This document shows, piece by piece, positions 8,771 through 15,612 of a stretch of DNA of 22,101 bases. The notes below the pieces were generated by a model. The model did not search any database, was not told where the DNA came from, and saw nothing but the letters and a program-made list of their open reading frames with translations. The DNA is from JAATFY01 sp049276515. Lineage in GTDB: Bacteria; Pseudomonadota; Alphaproteobacteria; UBA9219. How positions within the stretch are numbered: position 1 is the stretch's first letter; each line of letters opens with the position of its first letter. The position numbers and the translations under genes are program-made. The stretch lies in assembly GCA_049276515.1 (NCBI GenBank), contig JBASWO010000095.1, forward strand, positions 1-22,101, read 5' to 3'.

Positions 8771-9822
8771 CAAACAAGAAAACAACCCTTGTTCTAGTTG
8801 CGCGTGCGACACCAGAATCTATGAGATTGTTAAATTACGTTTTACTTCCCAGTTTTCTTTCTAATTGGGAAAAGGTAGCTCGTTTCATTATTGTTTGTCC
8901 ATCCAAGGACTATAGCCAACTGGCGCCGATAGCGGTGGGGCTAGGGGCTGAGCTTTACGCTGATGAAAAGTTTACAAATATAGAAAAATTAGAACCCTAT
9001 CGGCGCCAGGTTGCAATTAAACTATTAGTCTCCTCAATTATTGAAACGCCTTTTTATCTAACACTGGATTGTGACTGTCTTTTTCTACCCGGCGGTGAAG
9101 CGGCCATGTATGACAAGGATGGGCGGCCATTTCTGCATACCAACAAGAGTCAAAACTATTACAATCGATATTGGTTAGAGAATTGTGACAAACTTACAGG
9201 AAACATTCGCTATACTGAGCCTATGATGGGGTTTACCCCGCAAATATTTATTGTGAAGCACGTTCGCGATGTCGTTGCTTTTGTAGAAAATAAATATAAT
9301 GCTGATTTTATTTCAAGCATCATGCAGTGGGATACTGCTTATTGTAGAGCTACAGCTCCTTTGCGTGCGCGTATTGAGGCTATGCCCCATACACCGCTTA
9401 AGCCAGCATTGGTTTCTGATGCGCTTTTACAAATCCATCAATCTTGGGGTGAGTACGCACTTTACTGGTCATACATTTTGAGTTGTTCACTAGAGAATGA
9501 TTATTCAATAGCGCAACCACTTTGTGATAAATATTACATGGGGGCTCGGTGGGCGAGTTACGTCGCACATCCGATACCAAAGCTAACCGAGGAAGAGTTA
9601 GAGTTTGATCTATTGGCTGAAGGCTTCTTTCATTATCGTTCGCCACTCGCAGTTATTCAATCTACGGCAGGGGCGAATTGGGATCTTATAGCTATGGTGT
9701 TGGTGCGATATGGTTTGATAAAAGCTGAATGTATTGTGTCATTACCTGGAGAAACATCCCATGTTTGCGAGACTTTGGAGTACATTCGAAGTATTAAAAA
9801 ATGTAACCCACTACTTTCATAA
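8767..9822 (+). CDS. DUF6492-like GT-A glycosyltransferase
   Basis: The protein has 351 residues, and its ATG overlaps the upstream stop as ATGA. The N-terminal half looks like a GT-A nucleotide-diphospho-sugar transferase: TTLVLVARATPES, RFIIVCPSKDY, then RRQVAIKLLVSSIIETPFYL directly before LDCDCLFLPGG near residues 101-111. D102-x-D104 would be the metal/nucleotide-sugar site, as in DUF6492 family proteins. TEPMMGFTPQIFIVKHV follows where this group places its acceptor-side residues. There is no signal peptide or transmembrane segment. With the WavE-like gene it makes a two-gene rightward unit, probably adding residues to the glycan assembled by the neighbouring operon. The exact linkage is unknown. 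Confidence 0.62.
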   Translation: MTNKKTTLVLVARATPESMRLLNYVLLPSFLSNWEKVARFIIVCPSKDYSQLAPIAVGLGAELYADEKFTNIEKLEPYRRQVAIKLLVSSIIETPFYLTLDCDCLFLPGGEAAMYDKDGRPFLHTNKSQNYYNRYWLENCDKLTGNIRYTEPMMGFTPQIFIVKHVRDVVAFVENKYNADFISSIMQWDTAYCRATAPLRARIEAMPHTPLKPALVSDALLQIHQSWGEYALYWSYILSCSLENDYSIAQPLCDKYYMGARWASYVAHPIPKLTEEELEFDLLAEGFFHYRSPLAVIQSTAGANWDLIAMVLVRYGLIKAECIVSLPGETSHVCETLEYIRSIKKCNPLLS

Positions 9823-9904
9823 TACAATCATTCAATATGCAAGCTAACTATTGACGCACAACATGTATGTAATAGCTGTCTTTTTGAGTGGATTATAATA
9901 AAAA

Positions 9905-9939
9905 AATCCTTGACCATCCTAAGGTCAGCAGTCAGGATT
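9905..9939. terminator. Imperfect hairpin after the rightward glycan unit
   Basis: The outer arms AATCCT (9905-9910) and AGGATT (9934-9939) enclose the inner arms TGACC (9911-9915) and GGTCA (9923-9927), with a 6-base bulge. Read on the minus strand the stem is followed by seven T (9906-9900), like an intrinsic terminator, but no leftward gene ends here. On the plus strand only ATTTC follows. It may stop antisense transcription or work weakly for the rightward unit. Confidence 0.3.
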
Positions 9940-10050
9940 ATTTCATAAGTCTTAGCCTCTTCTAAAAACTTCAGGTCTCCCCGTCTTGAAGGAAGACTAG
10001 CTAACAGCCGTTCTAGCTTACCTCAAGGCACTCTGCACTAAGGATGCAAC

Positions 10051-10677
10051 ATGAAAAAGCTTTTGCTGGCTTTGGCCATTAGTCTATTTGCATATCCGGT
10101 TTTTGCAGCAACAACGCTGTATTCGGATTCTGCAACTGGTAATGTTGGTGTAGGAAGCTCCATTCCTAGCACCCCTTTGGATGTTGTCGGAACAGCCAAG
10201 GCGACCACATTCAGTGGTAGCGGTGCAAGCTTAACCAATGTTCCTGCTGCCTCACTAACGGGCAACCTCTCAACATCAAACTTCAATAGCGGAACAGGTG
10301 CTACTAGCAGTACTTTTTGGCGTGGTGATGGAACATGGGCATCAGCTTCGGGTGGAACAAGCCCCGTAAAAGCTTGGGCCAATTTTGATGGAACTTTGAC
10401 GGGTACGAATAGCCCAAATGCTGGATTTAATGTCACCAGCATAACAAGAAATGCGGCGGGTGATTATACAATTAATTTTACTAATTCGATGACAGATACC
10501 AACTACGTGGTTGTGGGCACGCTAGGCGACAACAATATTTCTGGAATGGTTGTGGCTGTGGCTAGTGGTGGTTCAGCGCCAACAACCATGAGTACAACAC
10601 AAGTGCGTATTTATACTGGTCTTCAAACTACGCTGTTTGATTACAAAACAGTTATGATTCAAATCATCGGCAATTAG
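10051..10677 (+). CDS. Secreted phage-tail-fibre-like protein 1
   Basis: The protein has 208 residues, with AAGGA 7 nt before the ATG. A signal peptide MKKLLLALAISLFAYPVFA precedes a predicted cut after Ala19. The mature part is Gly/Ser/Thr-rich and made of tail-fibre-type pieces. NVGVGSSIPSTPLDV (about 32-46) is the 'GIGTxxPxxxLxV' repeat common in S74-type fibres, SLTGNL resembles the 'AASLTGTL' repeat, and FWRGDGTWAS (about 90-99) is typical of phage tail proteins. The C-terminal domain begins VKAWANFDGT (about 105-114) and includes GDYTINFTNSMTDTNYVVVG, a module seen at the tip of many phage or prophage tail proteins. An N-terminal Sec signal is unlike phage fibres and argues for surface or periplasmic display. 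It is the first gene of a three-gene secreted cassette. Confidence 0.75.
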   Translation: MKKLLLALAISLFAYPVFAATTLYSDSATGNVGVGSSIPSTPLDVVGTAKATTFSGSGASLTNVPAASLTGNLSTSNFNSGTGATSSTFWRGDGTWASASGGTSPVKAWANFDGTLTGTNSPNAGFNVTSITRNAAGDYTINFTNSMTDTNYVVVGTLGDNNISGMVVAVASGGSAPTTMSTTQVRIYTGLQTTLFDYKTVMIQIIGN

Positions 10678-10693
10678 TTTTTTGGATCTGGCT

Positions 10694-11593
10694 ATGAAAA
10701 TATATCTGCTCGCATTTGCTTTTCTTTTACTGACCACTCCCACGACAAATGCTGCCAATTCTGGTGATTTTTCTGGGGCTGTAGCCATTGGAACTAGTTA
10801 TGCTGGAATTGTTACGGCTCCAGTAGACGGTGTAGTCATTCAGGGCAATGTTGGAATTGGAACAACTACACCTAGCGGATTGCTACATGTTTCCGGTAGT
10901 GCAGATAGTTACTTTGATTATTATGGAAATACTCTGCATGTTTTTGCCAGGCGTGCGAATGGCACCAGCAATTCCCCTACGGCAACACAGAATGGGGATA
11001 TTCTAAGTGGATATCTCGGTACCGGTTACCACACTGGGGGGTGGAACACCGGAAATGCTGGTTTCCAGACTAGGGCAACCCAAAATCACACTTCATCAGC
11101 GCAAGGTAACAAAATAGAATTTTTTGTAACACCTAACGGTGCTACAAGTGCCGTCATTGCGGCAACCATTGACCACGATAGTACCCTCAATATTGGGGCG
11201 TTTGCTGCAAGTTCAGCGACGCACGTTTGTAGGAACGGTAATACTCTCTCATCTTGCTCCTCAGCAAGGCGATTTAAAGAAAACATTAAACCTTCCTCTT
11301 TTGGTCTGAAAGAGGTTTTAGAGATGAAGCCTGTTACCTTTGATTTTAAAGACCACAAAGAAAATTGGGAGAAACATGATTTTGGTTTCATCGCAGAAGA
11401 CATGCGCGATATTAATCCGCTCTTTGTAACATACGACCAAAGCGGTAAAATAGATGGTGTTAGATATATGCAGTTGGCTGCCGTTCAGGCAAAAGCCATT
11501 CAGGAATTGAATGAAAAAATTGTAAAACAGCAAGCAGAGCTTGATGAGCTTAAAAGGGCGATCAAACAGTTTACCCCACTAACAACCCAATAA
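10694..11593 (+). CDS. Secreted tail-fibre-like protein 2 with C-terminal peptidase S74 chaperone domain
   Basis: The protein has 299 residues from ATG 10694, with GGAT about 8 nt upstream; a TTG at 10682 would only place four residues before the signal peptide. The signal peptide MKIYLLAFAFLLLTTPTTNA is followed by the adaptor ANSGDFSGAVAIGTSYAG (21-38), also found in the next protein. GNVGIGTTTPSGLLHV (51-66) is a fibre-type repeat. The C-terminal S74 (intramolecular chaperone, endosialidase-type) domain starts at Ser190. S190 and K195 fit the self-cleaving S-x-x-R-x-K dyad, followed by ENIKPS, FDFK, DFGFIAEDM and RYMQLAAVQAKAIQELNE, then a short coiled coil to the end. In phage fibres this domain trimerises the upstream part and is released by autocleavage. 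The gene follows protein 1 by 16 bases. Confidence 0.85.
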   Translation: MKIYLLAFAFLLLTTPTTNAANSGDFSGAVAIGTSYAGIVTAPVDGVVIQGNVGIGTTTPSGLLHVSGSADSYFDYYGNTLHVFARRANGTSNSPTATQNGDILSGYLGTGYHTGGWNTGNAGFQTRATQNHTSSAQGNKIEFFVTPNGATSAVIAATIDHDSTLNIGAFAASSATHVCRNGNTLSSCSSARRFKENIKPSSFGLKEVLEMKPVTFDFKDHKENWEKHDFGFIAEDMRDINPLFVTYDQSGKIDGVRYMQLAAVQAKAIQELNEKIVKQQAELDELKRAIKQFTPLTTQ

Positions 11594-11598
11594 AAATC

Positions 11599-12915
11599 AT
11601 GCTCAAAAATTCTCTTTTAATTTTTTTACTGGTTGCTTTGAGTGGTGCTGCTCTTGCTGCCAACTCTGGTGATTTTTCCGGCAGTGTCGCTGTTGGTGCT
11701 GGATATGCCGGAACTGTAGCTGCGCCCACAGATGGCTTGGCCATACAAGGCGTTGCTGCGATAGGCACATCCGCTGCCAATGCTGGGGTAGCTCTTGATT
11801 TAGGAAACAATACATCTTCATTGCTTCTTCCAATTGGTACAACCGGTACGCGTCCAGGGACAGGTCTAAACGGTATGATGCGTTATAATTCTACGACACC
11901 TGCTGTTGAAGCTTATGTCAATAATGCCTGGACGCCATTAGCTGGGGGTACTAATTCGGCGCTTACTCAGTTAATGCCTCAGGGACGTGTAACGCTTTCA
12001 TCAAATACACCCGTGATGACTGCAGATGTTACGGGCGCAACAACCATTTATTACAGTGCGTATACAGGCGACAACGTATTTGTATATAATGGTAGCGCTT
12101 GGACCATAAATTCCATCAATGGACAGTTGTCGTTAGCCTTGGATAGCAATTCTGGTCATACAGGTTACCAACAATCTGGGAAAAACTTTGATTTATTTAT
12201 TGGGTTGAATGGCGGTAGCCCAACCCTATGTACAGGTCCTGCATGGTCAACGGATACCTCTCGCGGTACAGGTGCTGGAACAACAGAAATCCAAATGCTC
12301 AACGGTATTTGGACAAATAAAAACTCTATGACCTGTCGATTTGGAAGTTCATCCGGTGATACTTTTAGCTGTTCTGCTAATCAATGTACCTTGGTTGGGT
12401 CAATGAGAGCGACAGCGAATGGTCAGACGGCTTTGAAGTGCCATCCTGGGTCATCGCCAGGAGGTACAACAAATATTGCAGGTATTTCGAACGCCTATAA
12501 TCAGGTTCCGCTTACTTGCCACGAGTCAGACGGAACAGGTGCATGGACCTACACAACTTTAAATACGTGGCGTGTTGCTAACAATACGACAGCTAACTCA
12601 ATCGCTATCATAAGTTCTTTGGGTCAGAATCCTATCTATCTTTCCTATACGCAAAATGTCTCTGGAAGTGCTGCTGGGTTTCAAACGATTATTGGTTTGG
12701 GTAAAAACAGTACAACTTCAACCCTCGTACAATCACTCATGGCTGCGCCTACAGGCACCACAGCAAACAATTGGCAAACATTAACTGTGAATTTTAGTTT
12801 CTATCCATCTCTTGGCTACAATACTTATTACCCACTCGAATATTGCGCCAATGGTACGTGTTCATTTGGACTTTATGGGTCCAGCATGATCTTTAACATG
12901 ATCACGTCATATTAA
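11599..12915 (+). CDS. Secreted tail-fibre-like protein 3
   Basis: The protein has 438 residues and starts 5 bases after the S74 gene, so it is probably coupled. The signal peptide MLKNSLLIFLLVALSGAALA is followed by the same adaptor, ANSGDFSGSVAVGAGYAG, as protein 2. GMMRYNSTTPAVEAYVNNAW (about 92-111) is the common fibre motif 'GMiRYNs..E.yvn..W'. From about residue 128 a phage-type domain begins: QGRVTLSSNTPVMTADVTG, ATTIYYSAYTGDNVFVYNG, NFDLFIGLNGG, LCTGPAWSTDTSRG, ATANGQTALKC. This order is known from tail or minor structural proteins of phages of Proteobacteria. About ten cysteines in the second half could form disulphides after export. No S74 domain is present. Function is unknown; adhesion or surface display is inference. 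Confidence 0.78.
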   Translation: MLKNSLLIFLLVALSGAALAANSGDFSGSVAVGAGYAGTVAAPTDGLAIQGVAAIGTSAANAGVALDLGNNTSSLLLPIGTTGTRPGTGLNGMMRYNSTTPAVEAYVNNAWTPLAGGTNSALTQLMPQGRVTLSSNTPVMTADVTGATTIYYSAYTGDNVFVYNGSAWTINSINGQLSLALDSNSGHTGYQQSGKNFDLFIGLNGGSPTLCTGPAWSTDTSRGTGAGTTEIQMLNGIWTNKNSMTCRFGSSSGDTFSCSANQCTLVGSMRATANGQTALKCHPGSSPGGTTNIAGISNAYNQVPLTCHESDGTGAWTYTTLNTWRVANNTTANSIAIISSLGQNPIYLSYTQNVSGSAAGFQTIIGLGKNSTTSTLVQSLMAAPTGTTANNWQTLTVNFSFYPSLGYNTYYPLEYCANGTCSFGLYGSSMIFNMITSY

Positions 12916-13060
12916 GATTTATAATGAGAAAGACTGGTTGCGGGGGACTGCAATGGCACAAACTCATCTGTGAAGAGTCGTGTCTATACCATTGATTTAA
13001 TTAGACCTTCGAAACCAGAACCTTGTGCGAGGAAAAATATAGGGCCGAAACCCTGAAATA
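12916..13060. other. Convergent gap between the secreted cassette and the metal region
   Basis: This 145-base gap lies between a rightward and a leftward unit. It has no clear hairpin terminator and no recognisable mobile-element end. A frame from about 12935 to 13056 can be read without stop (containing GDCNGTNSSVKSR) but has no start or support, so it is left as possible gene debris. This is the boundary between the surface block and the resistance block. Confidence 0.4.
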
Positions 13061-13693
13061 TCAATTTTTATCGGTTTTGAGATCGATTTCGGTTAGCTCT
13101 TGCATTGCATGCCTAATAATCTGAATGCCACCCGATAAGGCAAGTGTAGCCATAATACCAGCAACGATAAAGTCTGGCCAACCACTTTGAGTACCGAAAA
13201 CGCCGAGCGCGGCAAGCATGACGGCTATATTTCCTAGCGCATCGTTGCGACTGCATATCCAAACCGAGCGCATATTGCTGTCGCCTTTGCGATAGCGATA
13301 AAGCATGAGAGCGACTGTAGCGTTGGCAATTAATGCCAAAAGACCAATGGCGCCCATGACTGGCGCCTCAGGCACCGTTCCACTTAATGCGTGTTGAACT
13401 GTAACCCCAGCTATCCATATTCCAAATGCCACCATTGTTGAGCCCTTAAGAAGCGAAGCCTTTGCTCGCCATGAAAGCGCCATACCAAGCACGAAAAGGC
13501 TAATGCCATAATTTGCGGCATCGCCAAAAAAATCGATGGAGTCAGCCATAAGAGACGACGAGCCAGATTTAAACCCTGCAAAGATTTCAACACCAAACAT
13601 AAGCACATTGATTACAAGTGCGGCCCAAAGGATGCGCCTGTAAGAACTACCCGTATTGGCATTGCTTTCAGCCGGACAGCAATCTTTACCCAT
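13061..13693 (-). CDS. Short CDF-family cation transporter of the mer-like operon
   Basis: The protein has 210 residues with about six membrane segments. The second-helix metal motif is SLMADSIDFFGDAANYG (48-64), where Asp51, Asp54 and Asp58 take the place of the usual H/D-x-x-x-D. The fifth-helix motif is CSRNDALGN, with Asn-Asp rather than His-x-x-x-Asp. The cytosolic C-terminal dimer domain of CzcD-like members is absent. The N-terminus has Cys5-Cys6 (MGKDCCPAE), which could accept a thiophilic metal. CDF proteins expel divalent cations in exchange for protons across the inner membrane. It lies 28 bases after the MerT-like gene and is last in the operon. The CDF call is good; the metal is not determined. 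Confidence 0.78.
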   Translation of the reverse strand: MGKDCCPAESNANTGSSYRRILWAALVINVLMFGVEIFAGFKSGSSSLMADSIDFFGDAANYGISLFVLGMALSWRAKASLLKGSTMVAFGIWIAGVTVQHALSGTVPEAPVMGAIGLLALIANATVALMLYRYRKGDSNMRSVWICSRNDALGNIAVMLAALGVFGTQSGWPDFIVAGIMATLALSGGIQIIRHAMQELTEIDLKTDKN

Positions 13694-13721
13694 ATTTGCC
13701 GCTCTTGATTAGATGTCTAAG

Positions 13722-14105
13722 TTATTGGACGAAGTATTTAGCAAAATAGGCAAAGAATATACCTGTAAGATAAGCCGTAAGGGAGATGCCAAAGATAATG
13801 CGGCTAATCTTTTTTAAGCGTGTGCAAGCTCTGGCTTTTGCTGGATCAATAGGGCAAGCCGCATTGCGGTTGCTCCATTGCGTAAAGGCTGAAAGAGAAA
13901 GCATCAATCCGGCGAATATAAAAACAGCAGCCTTGTGTTCGGAAATAACCGCCAGTTGTGGCCCCGTTGACATAAGACCTGCCATTACCGAGCCAGCACC
14001 TAAGGCAACTAGCAAAGCTGGTAAGGCGCAGCAGAATAAAGTGCTGAACGTTGAAAACAAGGTCAGCGTTGATACGGCTCTGTCCTTAAAACTGTCATAC
14101 ATCAT
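13722..14105 (-). CDS. MerT-like membrane metal transport protein
   Basis: The protein has 127 residues with three or four hydrophobic segments. Helix 1 holds the vicinal cysteines Cys25-Cys26 in STLFCCALPALLVALGAGS, corresponding to the CC-x-x-P pair that receives Hg(II) in MerT. A second pair, Cys84 and Cys94 (NAACPIDPAKARACTRLKK), sits in a loop before the last helix, also as in MerT-type proteins. MerT moves Hg(II) from MerP across the inner membrane to MerA. No MerA is present in this window, so the metal or direction may differ. The start overlaps the MerP-like stop (ATGA), giving coupled synthesis. MerC or a generic thiol-metal transporter are alternatives. Confidence 0.68.
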   Translation of the reverse strand: MMYDSFKDRAVSTLTLFSTFSTLFCCALPALLVALGAGSVMAGLMSTGPQLAVISEHKAAVFIFAGLMLSLSAFTQWSNRNAACPIDPAKARACTRLKKISRIIFGISLTAYLTGIFFAYFAKYFVQ

Positions 14106-14389
14106 GGATTACTTCTTACGATTGTGACTGAATCATAGCCGGCATCGGTAATAACTTGCTTGATGGCAGCATCATCCAGTGTCTGACCATCTTTGGTTTT
14201 GATCGTTACCAATTTACTGTCCAAATCGACATCAACCTTCTCGACAGCATCGAGTTTGCCGAATGACTTTTTGATGCCAACAGCGCAAAAAGCACAGACC
14301 ATTCCGTTGACCGTAACTTTAGCGGTTTCTGCAAAAGCAGGAACAGCCAGTAAACTCAATAATCCCACAGCTATGATTAGTTTTTTCAT
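14102..14389 (-). CDS. merP: MerP-like periplasmic heavy-metal-binding protein
   Basis: The protein has 95 residues. The signal peptide MKKLIIAVGLLSLLAVPAFA ends after Ala20 and leads directly into one HMA domain of ferredoxin-like fold. The metal loop is GMVCAFCAVGIKKSF, with Cys32 and Cys35 in the place of the GMTCxxC of MerP, CopZ and related proteins. The remainder fits the fold: VEKVDVDLDSKLVTI, then KQVITDAGYDSVTIV. It would bind a thiophilic metal in the periplasm and pass it to the MerT-like partner. GGAGG stands 6 nt before the ATG, and only 12 bases separate it from the MerR/OMP gene upstream. The MerP name is by family and neighbourhood; a copper-type HMA protein is the main alternative. 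Confidence 0.78.
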   Translation of the reverse strand: MKKLIIAVGLLSLLAVPAFAETAKVTVNGMVCAFCAVGIKKSFGKLDAVEKVDVDLDSKLVTIKTKDGQTLDDAAIKQVITDAGYDSVTIVRSNP

Positions 14390-14401
14390 GATCGGCCTCC
14401 G

Positions 14402-15472
14402 TTACAGGGTTATGTTCCAGTTGAATAAGATTTTGTGATTGCTGCTGTAGCCAACTTCAAAAAGATAGTTGTCTTTGAAGAGACGAATGAGTGGGGTGGC
14501 AACGAATTCGTGATTGGTGTTGGGATAATGCTCGACCTGAAACATCAGCCATGTATGCAGATCGTCATAGTCACCGATGTAAGGCGCTACGCCTACACGG
14601 GCTTTTTGTGAAAAGGATGTCTCAATGGTATTGGCGTAAGTAATGTTGTTGTCATAAGAAAAAAACAGACGACGTGTTTCATAATCGGCCAGAATACCCG
14701 CCCAGCCTGCCGGATGAGCCACATCGTTTTTAAGCGCAGCACCTAGACCTGACATCAGAAATACATTCATTTGTGCATCAGGAAAGTTCTGACGTGCGGC
14801 AAGATAATTCAACTGGCCAGAATGCAGCCAATAGCCTTTGTCTTTATTCCAAACGCTGCTGATGCCAGCAGAATAATCAGGCGATAGACCGTAAACAGCG
14901 TGGAATAGGTTTTCCTTGGTATTGTTTTCCTGCATCACCATCCAACCACCCGTATAAGGTATTGGCTTAGCTTGTGCGCTTAAGGGCATCAGAAATAGAA
15001 AAGCAAGAATAAGCGATTTTTTAAAATTCTGTTTTTTATTTGGCTTTGACATTGCCTTACAGTCCGGCTCGGGCTTATCCAGAAAATCCATCAGTGAGCA
15101 ATCTTTAAGCGGTGCCGTGCCTCGCGGGCAATGGCTGGCTATGGAACGAAGTTGCTTTTTGAAGCTAGATAATTCTTTGATCTTGTCATCGACTTCGTCG
15201 ATCTTGGTTTGAAGACGCGAATATATATCTTCGCAATTCGCCTTGGGCGAGCCGCGAACAAGCAGTAAATCCTTGATTTCTTCCAAAGTGAAATTCAGTA
15301 GTTTAGCACGTTGGATAAATTGCAGGCGCTTGAGACTATCCGGCATAAAAACCCGATAACCATTAGCCTTACGCCCTTCGGACTTTATAAGGCCGATGCG
15401 TTCGTAGAAACGCAAGGTTTCCACTTTTAAGCCACAAGCTTTAGCTAATTTGCCAATTGAGAATCCGTTCAT
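14402..15472 (-). CDS. MerR-family regulator fused in frame to an exported outer-membrane-like protein
   Basis: One unbroken frame of 356 codons. Residues 1-135 are a MerR-family regulator: winged helix FSIGKLAKACGLKVETLRFYE, a second strand GYRVF, a long dimer helix, and the metal cysteines Cys80 (KANCED), Cys115 (SHCPRG) and Cys125 (KDCSL). This matches the three-Cys plan of Hg/Pb regulators, with C115-C125 spacing of 10 rather than the usual 9. Residues 141-356 begin with their own Sec-type signal peptide, MSKPNKKQNFKKSLILAFLF then LMPLSAQA, followed by beta-strand-rich, aromatic sequence (YTGGWMVMQE, GVAPYIGDYDDLHTW, YLFEVGYSSNHK). It resembles an outer-membrane barrel of a kind I recall next to heavy-metal efflux genes. 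No stop lies between the parts. A second start at ATG 15052 would give a free exported protein. A lost stop codon or assembly error are alternatives. Confidence 0.8.
   Translation of the reverse strand: MNGFSIGKLAKACGLKVETLRFYERIGLIKSEGRKANGYRVFMPDSLKRLQFIQRAKLLNFTLEEIKDLLLVRGSPKANCEDIYSRLQTKIDEVDDKIKELSSFKKQLRSIASHCPRGTAPLKDCSLMDFLDKPEPDCKAMSKPNKKQNFKKSLILAFLFLMPLSAQAKPIPYTGGWMVMQENNTKENLFHAVYGLSPDYSAGISSVWNKDKGYWLHSGQLNYLAARQNFPDAQMNVFLMSGLGAALKNDVAHPAGWAGILADYETRRLFFSYDNNITYANTIETSFSQKARVGVAPYIGDYDDLHTWLMFQVEHYPNTNHEFVATPLIRLFKDNYLFEVGYSSNHKILFNWNITL
15050..15059 (-). promoter_or_regulatory. Candidate internal ribosome-binding site and start for the outer-membrane-like half
   Basis: On the minus strand TAAGG (15059-15055) stands two bases before an in-frame ATG (15052). 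It opens exactly at the signal peptide of the exported domain. The spacing is shorter than ideal. If used, the frame yields a free exported protein of 216 residues in addition to, or instead of, the 356-residue fusion. Confidence 0.45.
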
Positions 15473-15479
15473 AAGAAAC

Positions 15480-15511
15480 AGTCTAAACCCTAACCCTTAC
15501 TCAAGGGTCAA
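15480..15511 (-). promoter_or_regulatory. MerR-type promoter with 20-bp spacer for the mer-like operon
   Basis: On the minus strand the -35 TTGACC (15511-15506) and the -10 TAGACT (15485-15480) are separated by 20 bases. This is the over-long spacing that MerR-family activators correct by bending DNA. The -10 ends 7 bases before the ATG at 15472 and no Shine-Dalgarno fits between, so the mRNA may start at or next to the start codon. Confidence 0.72.
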
Positions 15512-15516
15512 GGTTT
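15485..15516. promoter_or_regulatory. MerR operator dyad
   Basis: Two 14-base arms (15485-15498 and 15503-15516) around ACTC are inverted repeats with 12 of 14 positions matching, including the perfect ACCCTT/AAGGGT core. The dyad fills the spacer between -35 and -10 of the leftward promoter, as expected for the binding site of the MerR protein encoded just downstream. It also lies upstream of the divergent copper-storage-like gene. Confidence 0.72.
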
Positions 15517-15612
15517 AAATAAGGCTGTTTTTAATGGGGTTTTTTTGAAAATGGTTTCTTTATTCGCAAATTTCCTAAGCTTCCTCAGGAGCGCTAACTA
15601 ATGGAGGCTGTC

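Noticed and set aside
10051..12915. A complete prophage around the tail-fibre-like genes
   Set aside because: No capsid, terminase, portal, lysis or integrase gene is near, and all three proteins carry Sec signal peptides.
12935..13056. Stop-free frame reading GDCNGTNSSVKSRVYTIDL and onward, possibly the tail of a fourth secreted protein
   Set aside because: There is no start, ribosome-binding site or similarity to the three secreted proteins beyond chance, and it is too short to decide.
13786..14127. Rightward frame of 113 codons opposite the MerT-like and MerP-like genes
   Set aside because: It runs antisense to genes with clear metal-site motifs and has no recognisable product.
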